DNA of 12,611 nucleotides from Solobacterium sp. (GTDB lineage Bacteria > Bacillota_I > Bacilli_A > Erysipelotrichales > Erysipelotrichaceae): NCBI GenBank assembly GCA_016284975.1, contig JAEEPV010000233.1, positions 1 through 12,611 of the forward strand, given 5' to 3'. Made by a program: the position numbers and the translations under genes. The notes beneath the pieces were generated by a model. That model searched no databases. It had not been told where the DNA came from and saw only the letters and a program-made list of their open reading frames with translations. This document shows positions 1-6,234 of this stretch, in pieces; within the stretch, counting starts at the first letter, position 1, and each line of letters opens with the position of its first letter.

Positions 1-1426
1 GATTCGTCAGGCCAGACATCCGCTGATCCCGGAAAAGGACGCGGTCAAAAATGATTACAACCTTCAGGATCCGTATCATACACTGCTGATCACCGGTCCC
101 AATACCGGCGGCAAAACGGTATCGATGAAAATCTTCGGTCTGTTTACGCTGATGACCTACTGCGGTATGCCGGTAACCGCAGAGGAAGCAGATATTCCGT
201 TTTTTGACCGTGTATTTGCGGATATCGGCGACGATCAGTCGGTGGCCAGTTCGCTCTCGTCGTTTTCTGCCCATGTTGAGAAACAGGCAGAGATGCTGAG
301 AGAAGCGACGGATCATTCTCTGATCCTGCTCGATGAGATCGGCAGCGGCACAGATCCAAGAGAAGGCGAAAGCCTTGCGATTGCAATCTTAAATGAACTT
401 CGCAAACGGCAGGCAACGGTTATCGCAACAACACATTACAGCCGTCTGAAAGCCTATGGCAGAAGACATGATGATATTCTTGTCGCAACCGTGGAATTTG
501 ACGGAAAGACGCTGCGGCCGACCTATCGGTATCTCGAAGGAATCACCGGAGAGTCCAACGCACTTTCGGTCGCGGAACGCTGCGGACTGCCTTCCGGTGT
601 CATCAGCTACGCCCGGTTTCTGAAACAGCAGTCCAAAACGGATGAAGAGGGCATGATGGAACGGCTGGAAAAACAGCTGATGGAAGCGGAACAGAAAAAC
701 CGGAAGCTGGAAGAATCGCTGTCAAAGATCAAGGAATACCAGAAGACCCTGGAAGAAGAACATGCCCGGATCGCTTCCCGCAGGGAACAACTGCTGGATG
801 AGGCAAGAGGGGAAGCCGAAGAGATCGTCGAACACGCCCGGGAAGAAGCGGATGCGATCCTCAGAGATCTTCGCAAAAGCTCGAGTACGGCAAAATATCA
901 CGAACTGCTGAAACAGAAAACACAGCTCGATACGATCAATGCCAGTACAGCGGAAGACGTCAGATCCTCTCCGGAAGATTTCCGGGAAGGGGATACCGTG
1001 GAACTGCGTTCCAGCGGTGCAGTTGCCCGGATCGTCAGTATCCGCAAGAAGGAGATCGTCATCCTGCTGAATGGACGGGAAGTAAAGGTGAAGCCTGCAC
1101 AGATCCGTCCGAGTTTAAAACGGCTGCCAAAGGAAAAGAAGCCGGAGCAGAGCGTATCTTCCTTTACCATACCGGATTCGGTTCCGATGGAGTGCAACCT
1201 GATCGGACTTTATGTCGATGAGGCGCGGGAAGAACTGCTCGATTATATGGATTCGGCGAAACTTGCACGTCTGAAGAGCTTCCGGATCATCCATGGGGAT
1301 GGCTCCGGGGCATTGCGCAAGATGGTACAGGAAACGCTGGCAAAAGACAGCTCGGTGGACAGTTACCGGTACGGAATGCCGAATGAAGGCGGCACCGGTG
1401 CAACGGTCGTAACAATGAAAGACTGA
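1..1426 (+). CDS. mutS2: Endonuclease MutS2, 5'-truncated by the window edge
   Basis: MutS2 is a MutS-like ATPase that acts on branched DNA and, in some Bacillota, on collided ribosomes. The reading frame is open from base 2 with no start, giving 474 residues against about 785 for the family, so roughly the first 310 residues lie outside. Visible in order: Walker A GPNTGGKT (95-118); Walker B LILLDEIGSGTD with Asp and Glu codons at 332 and 335; the ABC-type signature region; a long charged coiled coil (about 650-880) typical of MutS2; and a C-terminal Smr domain (about 1196-1423) with HGDGSG at 1292-1309 and the ending EGGTGATVV. The usual LDLRG motif of the Smr domain reads CNLIG here (1193-1207), losing Asp and Arg. 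The stop overlaps the uvrC start by one base (TGATG). Identity is secure; whether the Smr domain is an active nuclease is doubtful. Confidence 0.96.
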   Translation, partial: IRQARHPLIPEKDAVKNDYNLQDPYHTLLITGPNTGGKTVSMKIFGLFTLMTYCGMPVTAEEADIPFFDRVFADIGDDQSVASSLSSFSAHVEKQAEMLREATDHSLILLDEIGSGTDPREGESLAIAILNELRKRQATVIATTHYSRLKAYGRRHDDILVATVEFDGKTLRPTYRYLEGITGESNALSVAERCGLPSGVISYARFLKQQSKTDEEGMMERLEKQLMEAEQKNRKLEESLSKIKEYQKTLEEEHARIASRREQLLDEARGEAEEIVEHAREEADAILRDLRKSSSTAKYHELLKQKTQLDTINASTAEDVRSSPEDFREGDTVELRSSGAVARIVSIRKKEIVILLNGREVKVKPAQIRPSLKRLPKEKKPEQSVSSFTIPDSVPMECNLIGLYVDEAREELLDYMDSAKLARLKSFRIIHGDGSGALRKMVQETLAKDSSVDSYRYGMPNEGGTGATVVTMKD

Positions 1427-3198
1427 TGGATAAAGAATACCTGAAAGCAAAACTGGCAAATCTGCCAACTGAACCCGGCAGTTATCAGATGAAAAACGCC
1501 AATGATGAGATCATCTATGTCGGAAAGGCGAAGAATCTGCATAACCGGGTGAATCAGTATTTTACCGGAGCCCACGATTTCAAGACGACAAGACTCGTGT
1601 CGGAAATCGAGGACTTCGATTTCATCGTGACCAGAAGTGAAACGGAAGCACTTGTACTCGAGATCAATCTGATCAAGAAATACCGGCCTAGATTCAACAT
1701 TCAGTTCATGGATGACAGCTCGTATCCTTACATCAAGCTGACCAGCGAAGATTACCCGCGGCTGCTGATCGCACGGGATATGAAGAAAGACCGGAAGGCA
1801 AGATACTTTGGCCCGTTCCCGGATGCTTCTGCTGCCAGAAGCACGCAGAAGCTGCTGCAGTCACTGTATCCGTTCCGGCGCTGCGTACATCTGCCCGATA
1901 AAGTATGCCTGTATTACCATATGGGCCAGTGCCTTGGCCCGTGCCAGTATGAAGTGGACCCCCAGACTTATCGTAAGATGGCAGAGGAGGCAGCTTCGTT
2001 TCTCAACGGCGATACGGATGACGTCATAAAAGAACTGACGGTCAAAATGCAGGAAGCCTCTGCCGATCTCGAATTCGAGAAGGCGATGGAATATCGGAAT
2101 CTGCTCGACAGTGTTCGTTCTATTACCGCTTCGACGCAGAATATCGAAAAGGTATCCGGAAACAATTTTGACGTGTTTTCCTGGTATGACGATAAGGGCT
2201 ATATTGCTGTTACCGGCTTCCTCGTACGCAGGGGTGTCGTGCTGAACAAGGAGTTCCGTCTTTCACCTTTATACGGAGATGCCCAGGAAGAATTCCTGAC
2301 CTTTGTGATCCAGTACTATGAAAATCACCCGAAGATGAAACTCTGTGTACCGGCTGCTCTGGACGATGATGCGCTGGAACAGCTTTCTTCGGTACTGAAC
2401 ACCGAAGTCACAAGACCCATGCGCGGCTACCGCAGACGTCTGATCGAAATGTGTACGGATAACGCGCGGAAACAACTTGAATTAAAGTTTGATGTTGTGG
2501 AACAGCAGGAAAGCGCAACACTGCAGGCGCAGCAGGATCTGAATCAGCTTGCCGGCTGCCCGATGAACCGCATCGAACTGTTCGATAACAGCCATACCGC
2601 AGGAACACTGACCGTTGCGGCGCTGGTTGTATATCAGGATGGAATCCCATCCCGGAAAGACTACCGGCTTTATAAGCTGCATACTGCCAACAGTGATGTG
2701 GATTCGATGAAGGAAGTAGTCTACCGCAGATACTTCCGGCTTCTCAAAGACAACGGCAGGATGCCGGACGGCATTCTGGTTGACGGCGGCTGGACACAGA
2801 TCGCAGCCGCAAGGGAAGTGCTCGACAGTCTGGGCCTGTCGGATCAGATTCGGATTATGGGACTGGTTAAGGATGACAGGCATAATACGAATGCACTGAT
2901 GGATACCAACGGGGATACATTTGATATCCCGAAAGACAGTCCGCTCTTCTTTCTTCTGACCAGGATGCAGGATGAAGTACATCGATCTGCGATCAGTTAT
3001 CACCGGAAGCTGCGGCAGAAAGCGCAGACCCGTTCTGTATTGGATGAGATTGAAGGAATCGGACCGAAACGGAAAAAACAGCTGCTGAAGGCATTCGGAA
3101 GCTTCACTGCACTGAAACAGGCAAGCGAAGAACAGCTTGCGGAAGTGGTGCCGGCTGCGGCTGCGAAGAATGTTTATGAGGCGCTTCATGAAGAATGA
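1426..3198 (+). CDS. uvrC: UvrABC excinuclease subunit C
   Basis: UvrC makes the 3' and 5' incisions around DNA lesions in nucleotide excision repair after recruitment by UvrB. The 590-residue product is full length. Order of parts: N-terminal GIY-YIG nuclease (residues 12-95; Tyr20, YVGKAKNLHNR at 31-41, Glu76); four cysteines at 153, 161, 169 and 173, matching the Fe-S cluster ligands known in UvrC; UVR domain that contacts UvrB (about 200-232, LEFEKAMEYRNLL); RNase H-like nuclease with FDNSH (Asp387), VDGG (Asp453), KDDRH (483-486) and EVHR (His519); C-terminal helix-hairpin-helix region (541-590, IEGIGPKRKKQLL). The common GGKxQ after the second catalytic Asp is GGWTQ. The ATG overlaps the mutS2 TGA by one base and I see no good Shine-Dalgarno site, so translation is probably coupled. 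Pairing with mutS2 makes a DNA-repair unit. Confidence 0.98.
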   Translation: MDKEYLKAKLANLPTEPGSYQMKNANDEIIYVGKAKNLHNRVNQYFTGAHDFKTTRLVSEIEDFDFIVTRSETEALVLEINLIKKYRPRFNIQFMDDSSYPYIKLTSEDYPRLLIARDMKKDRKARYFGPFPDASAARSTQKLLQSLYPFRRCVHLPDKVCLYYHMGQCLGPCQYEVDPQTYRKMAEEAASFLNGDTDDVIKELTVKMQEASADLEFEKAMEYRNLLDSVRSITASTQNIEKVSGNNFDVFSWYDDKGYIAVTGFLVRRGVVLNKEFRLSPLYGDAQEEFLTFVIQYYENHPKMKLCVPAALDDDALEQLSSVLNTEVTRPMRGYRRRLIEMCTDNARKQLELKFDVVEQQESATLQAQQDLNQLAGCPMNRIELFDNSHTAGTLTVAALVVYQDGIPSRKDYRLYKLHTANSDVDSMKEVVYRRYFRLLKDNGRMPDGILVDGGWTQIAAAREVLDSLGLSDQIRIMGLVKDDRHNTNALMDTNGDTFDIPKDSPLFFLLTRMQDEVHRSAISYHRKLRQKAQTRSVLDEIEGIGPKRKKQLLKAFGSFTALKQASEEQLAEVVPAAAAKNVYEALHEE

Positions 3199-4246
3199 TA
3201 TAATGCTGAAGATGCTTGATACGACAGTACTGGAAGGGAAAGCGAAGAAACAGTGGACGGCGGTATTTGTATGTGCCATCGTTCTGTTTTCAATATGCTG
3301 TCTGGAGATCCTGAATGTCAAATATGACAGCCTGGCAAGATATCCTTATGAAGATGAAAACAGCCGCAAGCTGATCCGACAGTATCTGACGGAAGAAGAG
3401 ATCGAATATATCATTGAGTATTCCATTCCGCCGAACATGTTTATTGCCTATATTCAGGAAGACGGATTTTCGATTTATCATGCCGCAGAATACAAAAAGC
3501 TTTCGGAAAGCCAGTGGGACAAAAGCCCGGCCATGATCGTCAAAATGGTCGAAGAGACCCGCAATCTGATGACGACCGATCAGCTGGCATCGTATCTGGC
3601 TCCGGGAAACTACAAATATGAGGATATCCAGTATTACATCCAGAATGAGATGGATGAGGACTGTTCTCTGATTGCCTATGCGATGAATACAGATGCCTAT
3701 CCGGACGCAGCCCATACACTGAGTACACGGAAACCCTCGCTGCAGTATCTCAGTGAAGAGATTCCGACCAAAGACGGTGCGATCCTGGAAGTGAATGAAT
3801 CCCTGCAGCAGCCTTTGCTCTCGTTATGCGGGGGAATTACTTCCACACTTTCCGATGCCCATGCCTGCGGCGGTCTGCAGATTGAAACCGGATATGTATC
3901 CCACACGAAACAGAAACGGGCATACGAAGAAGCAATGGAATCCTATGGGGAGAAAGCCGGCCTGTATGTTTCAAAGCCCGGGCATGATGAACATCAGCTT
4001 GGACTGGCAGTAGACTTTTCCGTCGAAGGACTTTCGGATGAAGAATTTGAAAAAACGATCCAGTACCAGTGGCTGAAAGAAAATGCCTGGAAGTACGGAT
4101 TCATGGAGACCTGGAACGTAGATGATGAAGCACTGACCGAACATCAGGCTGAACCGTATCATTACCGTTATATCGGTACGGATCTTGCCAAGACCATTCA
4201 TGACAGCGGATTATCCTTTGCCCGCTATAAAGCGCAGATCAAATAA
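3188..4246 (+). CDS. Membrane-anchored VanY-type D-alanyl-D-alanine carboxypeptidase (peptidase M15)
   Basis: Predicted zinc D,D-carboxypeptidase that trims the last D-Ala of peptidoglycan stem peptides outside the cell. The 352-residue product has a short basic cytoplasmic start, one membrane segment (about residues 23-42) without a lipobox, about 170 residues with no domain I recognise, then the M15B/VanY domain (about 195-350). Motifs seen: ETGYVSHTKQ (the family's SGYRS region), PGHDEHQLGLAVD with zinc ligands His269 and Asp276, WKYGF, and EPYHYRYIG with catalytic Glu322 and ligand His325. All catalytic residues are present; the usual Ser before EHQ is Asp. I chose the ATG at 3188 because GAGG lies 6 bases upstream; it overlaps uvrC by 11 bases, so expression is likely coupled. 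ATGs at 3203 and 3212 are alternatives. Nothing here suggests a vancomycin-resistance cluster; a housekeeping cell-wall role is more likely. Confidence 0.9.
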   Translation: MKNDIMLKMLDTTVLEGKAKKQWTAVFVCAIVLFSICCLEILNVKYDSLARYPYEDENSRKLIRQYLTEEEIEYIIEYSIPPNMFIAYIQEDGFSIYHAAEYKKLSESQWDKSPAMIVKMVEETRNLMTTDQLASYLAPGNYKYEDIQYYIQNEMDEDCSLIAYAMNTDAYPDAAHTLSTRKPSLQYLSEEIPTKDGAILEVNESLQQPLLSLCGGITSTLSDAHACGGLQIETGYVSHTKQKRAYEEAMESYGEKAGLYVSKPGHDEHQLGLAVDFSVEGLSDEEFEKTIQYQWLKENAWKYGFMETWNVDDEALTEHQAEPYHYRYIGTDLAKTIHDSGLSFARYKAQIK

Positions 4247-4272
4247 AAAACTTCGGGGCTGCCGAAGTTTTT
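4246..4272. terminator. Bidirectional intrinsic terminator between convergent genes
   Basis: A 6-bp GC-rich stem, CTTCGG (4251-4256) with CCGAAG (4262-4267), has a GGCTG loop and is flanked by A5 on the left and T5 on the right. It follows the VanY-type gene directly on the plus strand, and the A-run reads as a U-tract on the minus strand after the gene at 4271-4660. Its right arm overlaps the end of that gene. Confidence 0.9.
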
Positions 4273-4660
4273 ATATGGAAATCTTCGAAATTTTACGGGC
4301 GAGCTCCAGATCGTTTTTATTGATCTCTTCCCGTGCGGTTTTAACCGCCGCGCTGCTGACGCCTTTAATACCTTTTGCCTCACCTTCAGAGTTGTAGTTT
4401 CTGCGAAGGGCATTCAGTACCAGAGCTGCTGTAACAGCTGTCTTCAGCGTCTTGCCGGTATTCTTTATCGTGTCGCTGACCGCAACCGATTTGGTGGAAA
4501 ACGAATCTGCATTCCGGCTGATCGCATCAAGATCAGGTTTCATGGAGTCAATTGCTTTCAGCAGATTGCTCAGCGGTTTGATCAGGGTGAGAATCATGAT
4601 AATAACGGCTGCGATCGCCGCATACAATATATAGTAGTTCCAGGGATTCAAATTAATCAT
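4271..4660 (-). CDS. Small membrane protein, DUF948-like architecture, function unknown
   Basis: The product has 129 residues. After a short polar start there is one strongly hydrophobic helix (about residues 9-30, YYILYAAIAAVIIMILTLI), then a Ser/Thr/Lys/Asp-rich amphipathic stretch (31-75) that looks like an extended helix, an Ala-rich segment (TAALVLNALRR, 76-87) and a charged tail. A single N-terminal membrane helix followed by a polar helical rod resembles DUF948-type proteins of Bacillota, but I cannot confirm membership. The start is supported by AAGGAG (plus-strand CTCCTT at 4670-4675) 9 bases upstream of the ATG and by a -10 box further up. It lies between two plus-strand genes as a single-gene unit ending at a shared terminator. 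It is real by its expression signals and codon use; function is unassigned. Confidence 0.8.
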   Translation of the reverse strand: MINLNPWNYYILYAAIAAVIIMILTLIKPLSNLLKAIDSMKPDLDAISRNADSFSTKSVAVSDTIKNTGKTLKTAVTAALVLNALRRNYNSEGEAKGIKGVSSAAVKTAREEINKNDLELARKISKISI

Positions 4661-4681
4661 TGGTCCTGTCTCCTTGTGTTC

Positions 4682-4709
4682 ATTATATATTTTTTTCGCC
4701 TCTTTTCCA
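4682..4709 (-). promoter_or_regulatory. Promoter of the small membrane protein gene
   Basis: On the minus strand a perfect TATAAT (plus 4682-4687) stands 16 bases downstream of TGGAAA (plus 4704-4709), a partial -35 match. The Shine-Dalgarno site and ATG of the 4271-4660 gene follow within 30 bases. Confidence 0.65.
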
Positions 4710-4725
4710 CCGTTTGCTTTGCCTG

Positions 4726-4731
4726 TATAAT
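4726..4731 (+). promoter_or_regulatory. -10 box placed for a leaderless phosphodiesterase mRNA
   Basis: A perfect TATAAT, preceded by TG (TGTATAAT), ends at 4731. The ATG of the next gene is at 4738, where the transcription start would be expected. The -35 position is poor (TTTTCC at 4703-4708, 17-bp spacing). This box and the minus-strand one at 4682-4687 form a divergent pair. Confidence 0.6.
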
Positions 4732-4737
4732 TCGGAT

Positions 4738-5223
4738 ATGGAAAAAGATTCTCTCATCAAGATCGTTGCGGTATCCGATAATCACGGAATGATGGATCCG
4801 ATTATTCTTCTGCCGACACTGTTTCCGGATGCGGATTACTTTTTCCACTGCGGCGACAGCAGAGAACCGGTACGCCGGTATGGTCCGTATGCACAGGTTC
4901 GCGGCAACAACGATTTCTATGATGCACCGGAAGAACTTGTGCTGGAAGTCGGGCAGCACCGTATTTATTTGACCCACGGCACACGCCTGGTCTATTTCGG
5001 TGAATATCACTATTTAGCCCAGCGGGCAAAGAAAAATCAGTGTGATATCGCACTGTTCGGACATACCCATCTCTACACCGATCAGACAGTAGAAGGGGTG
5101 CGGTGTCTGAACCCCGGCAGTATCTGGCATAACCGTGACGGCAGTGAGCCTTCCTTTATGGTGATCGAGCTGGAAGGCAGTGAAATACGTGTCTATCGAA
5201 AGAGTGGTCTTGCCTTGAAATAG
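4738..5223 (+). CDS. YfcE/MJ0936-type metallophosphoesterase
   Basis: A predicted calcineurin-like phosphodiesterase of the small YfcE/MJ0936 (B. subtilis YsnB) group, which hydrolyses phosphodiester test substrates with Mn2+ or similar metals; the natural substrate is not settled for the family. The 161-residue product has the full metal-ligand set: SDNHG (Asp14, His16), HCGD (Asp40), RGNND (Asn58), LTHGT (His80) and FGHTH (His109, His111), then the conserved NPGS. Length is normal. The start at 4738 is fixed by the position of the first metal motif, since the next ATG (MMDP) would remove it. There is no Shine-Dalgarno site, and a -10 box sits 6 bases upstream, so the message is probably leaderless. 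In-frame codons reach further upstream but lack a start signal and would cover the promoter. Confidence 0.92.
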   Translation: MEKDSLIKIVAVSDNHGMMDPIILLPTLFPDADYFFHCGDSREPVRRYGPYAQVRGNNDFYDAPEELVLEVGQHRIYLTHGTRLVYFGEYHYLAQRAKKNQCDIALFGHTHLYTDQTVEGVRCLNPGSIWHNRDGSEPSFMVIELEGSEIRVYRKSGLALK

Positions 5224-5243
5224 AAGAGTCGATTTGCTATAGT
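5215..5243 (+). promoter_or_regulatory. Promoter of the tRNA-Arg gene
   Basis: TTGAAA (5215-5220) and TATAGT (5238-5243) are 17 bases apart, with an extended TGC just before the -10. The -35 covers the last two codons of the phosphodiesterase gene. The expected start is near 5250, only about 3 bases before the mature tRNA 5' end. Confidence 0.85.
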
Positions 5244-5252
5244 AATTGAGCT

Positions 5253-5329
5253 GTCCTTGTAGCTCAGCTGGATAGAGCTTCCGCCTTCTAAGCGGACGGT
5301 CAACGGTTCGAGTCCGTTCGAGGACGCCA
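5253..5329 (+). tRNA. tRNA-Arg, anticodon TCT
   Basis: It folds to a full cloverleaf: 7-bp acceptor GTCCTTG/CGAGGAC (5253-5259, 5319-5325, one T-G pair), D stem GCTC/GAGC (5262-5265, 5275-5278), anticodon stem TCCGC/GCGGA with the 7-base loop CTTCTAA (5285-5291), 5-base variable loop, and T stem AACGG/CCGTT with loop TTCGAGT. The anticodon at 5287-5289 is TCT, reading AGA (and AGG by wobble). The discriminator is G and CCA is encoded at 5327-5329. It is a single tRNA with its own promoter and terminator. Confidence 0.98.
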
Positions 5330-5333
5330 TTTC

Positions 5334-5368
5334 TGCCATCGGAGACTCCGGTGGCATTCTTATTTTTT
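5334..5368 (+). terminator. Intrinsic terminator of tRNA-Arg
   Basis: A 10-bp stem TGCCATCGGA (5334-5343) / TCCGGTGGCA (5347-5356), with one T-G pair and a GAC loop, is followed by TTCTTATTTTTT. The U-tract ends directly at the ATG of the next gene (5369). Confidence 0.9.
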
Positions 5369-6070
5369 ATGAACTATTACGATGAAATCAAAACTGAAAT
5401 CGAACAGGCTCTGGATTCCGGAAACCTGGAAGAAGCCCGCTTTCTTCTGAAGCGGGAGTTTTCAATGCCGTATATTCCGGAAGATGCGGAACAGCAGCTG
5501 CGGCAGCTGGAAGGGCGCCTGCGGTATTGCGAAGCGGAAAAGAGAGAACATGGGGAACAATCCATGGAACATCTTCTGCATCAGCTGAAAGGAAGACCGG
5601 CATCCCAGCTGGCTGCCGTGAATGCGCTTGCCGATCGGAATCTGCGCACGATCGTACCGCAGATTCAGGACTGGCTGAGCAAGGATCCGGTACCGGAAGC
5701 AGCGGCGATGATGATCGAACTGCTGGCAGAGCAGGAGATCGCAGAGGAATTTACCATTCAGAAAAACGGGATTGAATATACGTTTCACGGGGATGCGGTC
5801 ACTCCCGTTACTCGAAGTGAAGGTTTTCGGCTTGCGCTGAACTGTATGAACCAGTGGCTTGGGAAGGAACCCTCACTGCTGGAAATTGCCAAAACGGTTC
5901 TGGTATCCAGGTGCTATATGGCTTTGCCGCTGAGCTATGAAGCCTCTGAGGCAAAGGAACTGGCATTGCAATCCTGTCTGGAGGCCGCTGAAGCGATGGG
6001 AATGCAGAAACTGAAAGAACGGCTGAAAGGGATCGCCGAACAGGATGAAACCGTACGGAAATTCGCATAA
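5369..6070 (+). CDS. DUF3196-like protein of unknown function
   Basis: The 233-residue product is soluble and mostly helical. The N-terminal stretch (residues 1-40) alternates acidic and aliphatic residues and ends in MPYIPEDAEQQL, a pattern I associate with the DUF3196 group of Erysipelotrichia and Mollicutes. This is recognition from memory, not a search. The middle (about 65-115) reads as HEAT- or TPR-like helices (QLAAVNALADRN, AAAMMIELLAEQEIAEEF); the C-terminus has more amphipathic helices. No catalytic motif is seen. The ATG at 5369 is preferred because the family-like N-terminus begins there, but no Shine-Dalgarno site precedes it: the upstream bases are the tRNA terminator. An in-frame ATG at 5465 has GGGAG 6 bases upstream and is an alternative start. 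The gene stands alone before the tig promoter. Confidence 0.8.
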   Translation: MNYYDEIKTEIEQALDSGNLEEARFLLKREFSMPYIPEDAEQQLRQLEGRLRYCEAEKREHGEQSMEHLLHQLKGRPASQLAAVNALADRNLRTIVPQIQDWLSKDPVPEAAAMMIELLAEQEIAEEFTIQKNGIEYTFHGDAVTPVTRSEGFRLALNCMNQWLGKEPSLLEIAKTVLVSRCYMALPLSYEASEAKELALQSCLEAAEAMGMQKLKERLKGIAEQDETVRKFA

Positions 6071-6088
6071 ATCAAGCTGTTCAGGCAG

Positions 6089-6115
6089 TTAGCACTTGAT
6101 AGTTGACAGTGCTAA
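6089..6115 (+). promoter_or_regulatory. CIRCE operator 1 (HrcA site)
   Basis: TTAGCACTT (6089-6097), nine bases, CAGTGCTAA (6107-6115). This is the 9-9-9 CIRCE layout, each arm differing from the consensus TTAGCACTC/GAGTGCTAA only at its innermost base. The right arm overlaps the tig -35 box, so bound HrcA would block RNA polymerase. Confidence 0.93.
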
Positions 6116-6131
6116 ACTGACGGGATATAAT
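6103..6131 (+). promoter_or_regulatory. Main sigma-A promoter of tig
   Basis: Consensus TTGACA (6103-6108), 17-base spacer, consensus TATAAT (6126-6131). The start is expected near 6138, giving a leader of about 97 bases. Both flanks are covered by CIRCE operators. Confidence 0.93.
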
Positions 6132-6134
6132 GCT

Positions 6135-6161
6135 TTAGCAGGCTTTGTGTGAGAGTGCTAA
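6135..6161 (+). promoter_or_regulatory. CIRCE operator 2 (HrcA site)
   Basis: TTAGCAGGC (6135-6143), nine bases, GAGTGCTAA (6153-6161). The right arm is a perfect consensus match and the left arm has two changes, with the 9-9-9 spacing kept. It covers the expected start of the promoter at 6103-6131 and would also lie at the 5' end of the transcript, where the arms could pair in RNA. It is 46 bases downstream of operator 1. Confidence 0.85.
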
Positions 6162-6190
6162 AAATCGTTATAGCTTGATTTCATAAAAAC

Positions 6191-6199
6191 TGCTATACT
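6191..6199 (+). promoter_or_regulatory. Possible second tig promoter with extended -10
   Basis: TGCTATACT is an extended -10 (TGN before TATACT). No -35 fits at normal spacing: TTGATT at 6175-6180 leaves only 13 bases. If used, the start would be near 6206, downstream of both CIRCE sites, and could give HrcA-independent expression. Confidence 0.4.
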
Positions 6200-6234
6200 G
6201 GTTCAGGTTATTTATATAGATAAAGGAGTATGTT

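Noticed and set aside
3137..3187. Upstream start for the VanY-type protein
   Set aside because: It would overlap uvrC by 62 bases and add a Met/Arg-rich stretch with no ribosome site; 3188 fits better.
2482..3321. 279-residue open frame on the minus strand
   Set aside because: It lies antisense to uvrC and the start of the VanY-type gene, which have clear conserved domains; the antisense product has no recognisable motif or ribosome site.
4660..4737. Upstream start for the phosphodiesterase (frame open from 4660)
   Set aside because: It would run through the divergent promoter region and add a hydrophobic, Phe/His-rich peptide that is not part of the family.
5351..5368. GTG start at 5351 for the DUF3196-like gene
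   Set aside because: The codon lies in the 3' arm of the tRNA terminator hairpin and the added residues (MAFLFF) are encoded by its U-tract; no ribosome site precedes it.
6132..6234. Riboswitch or T-box in the tig leader
   Set aside because: The leader is short; its only structured element is the second CIRCE repeat, and no T-box or riboswitch core is seen.
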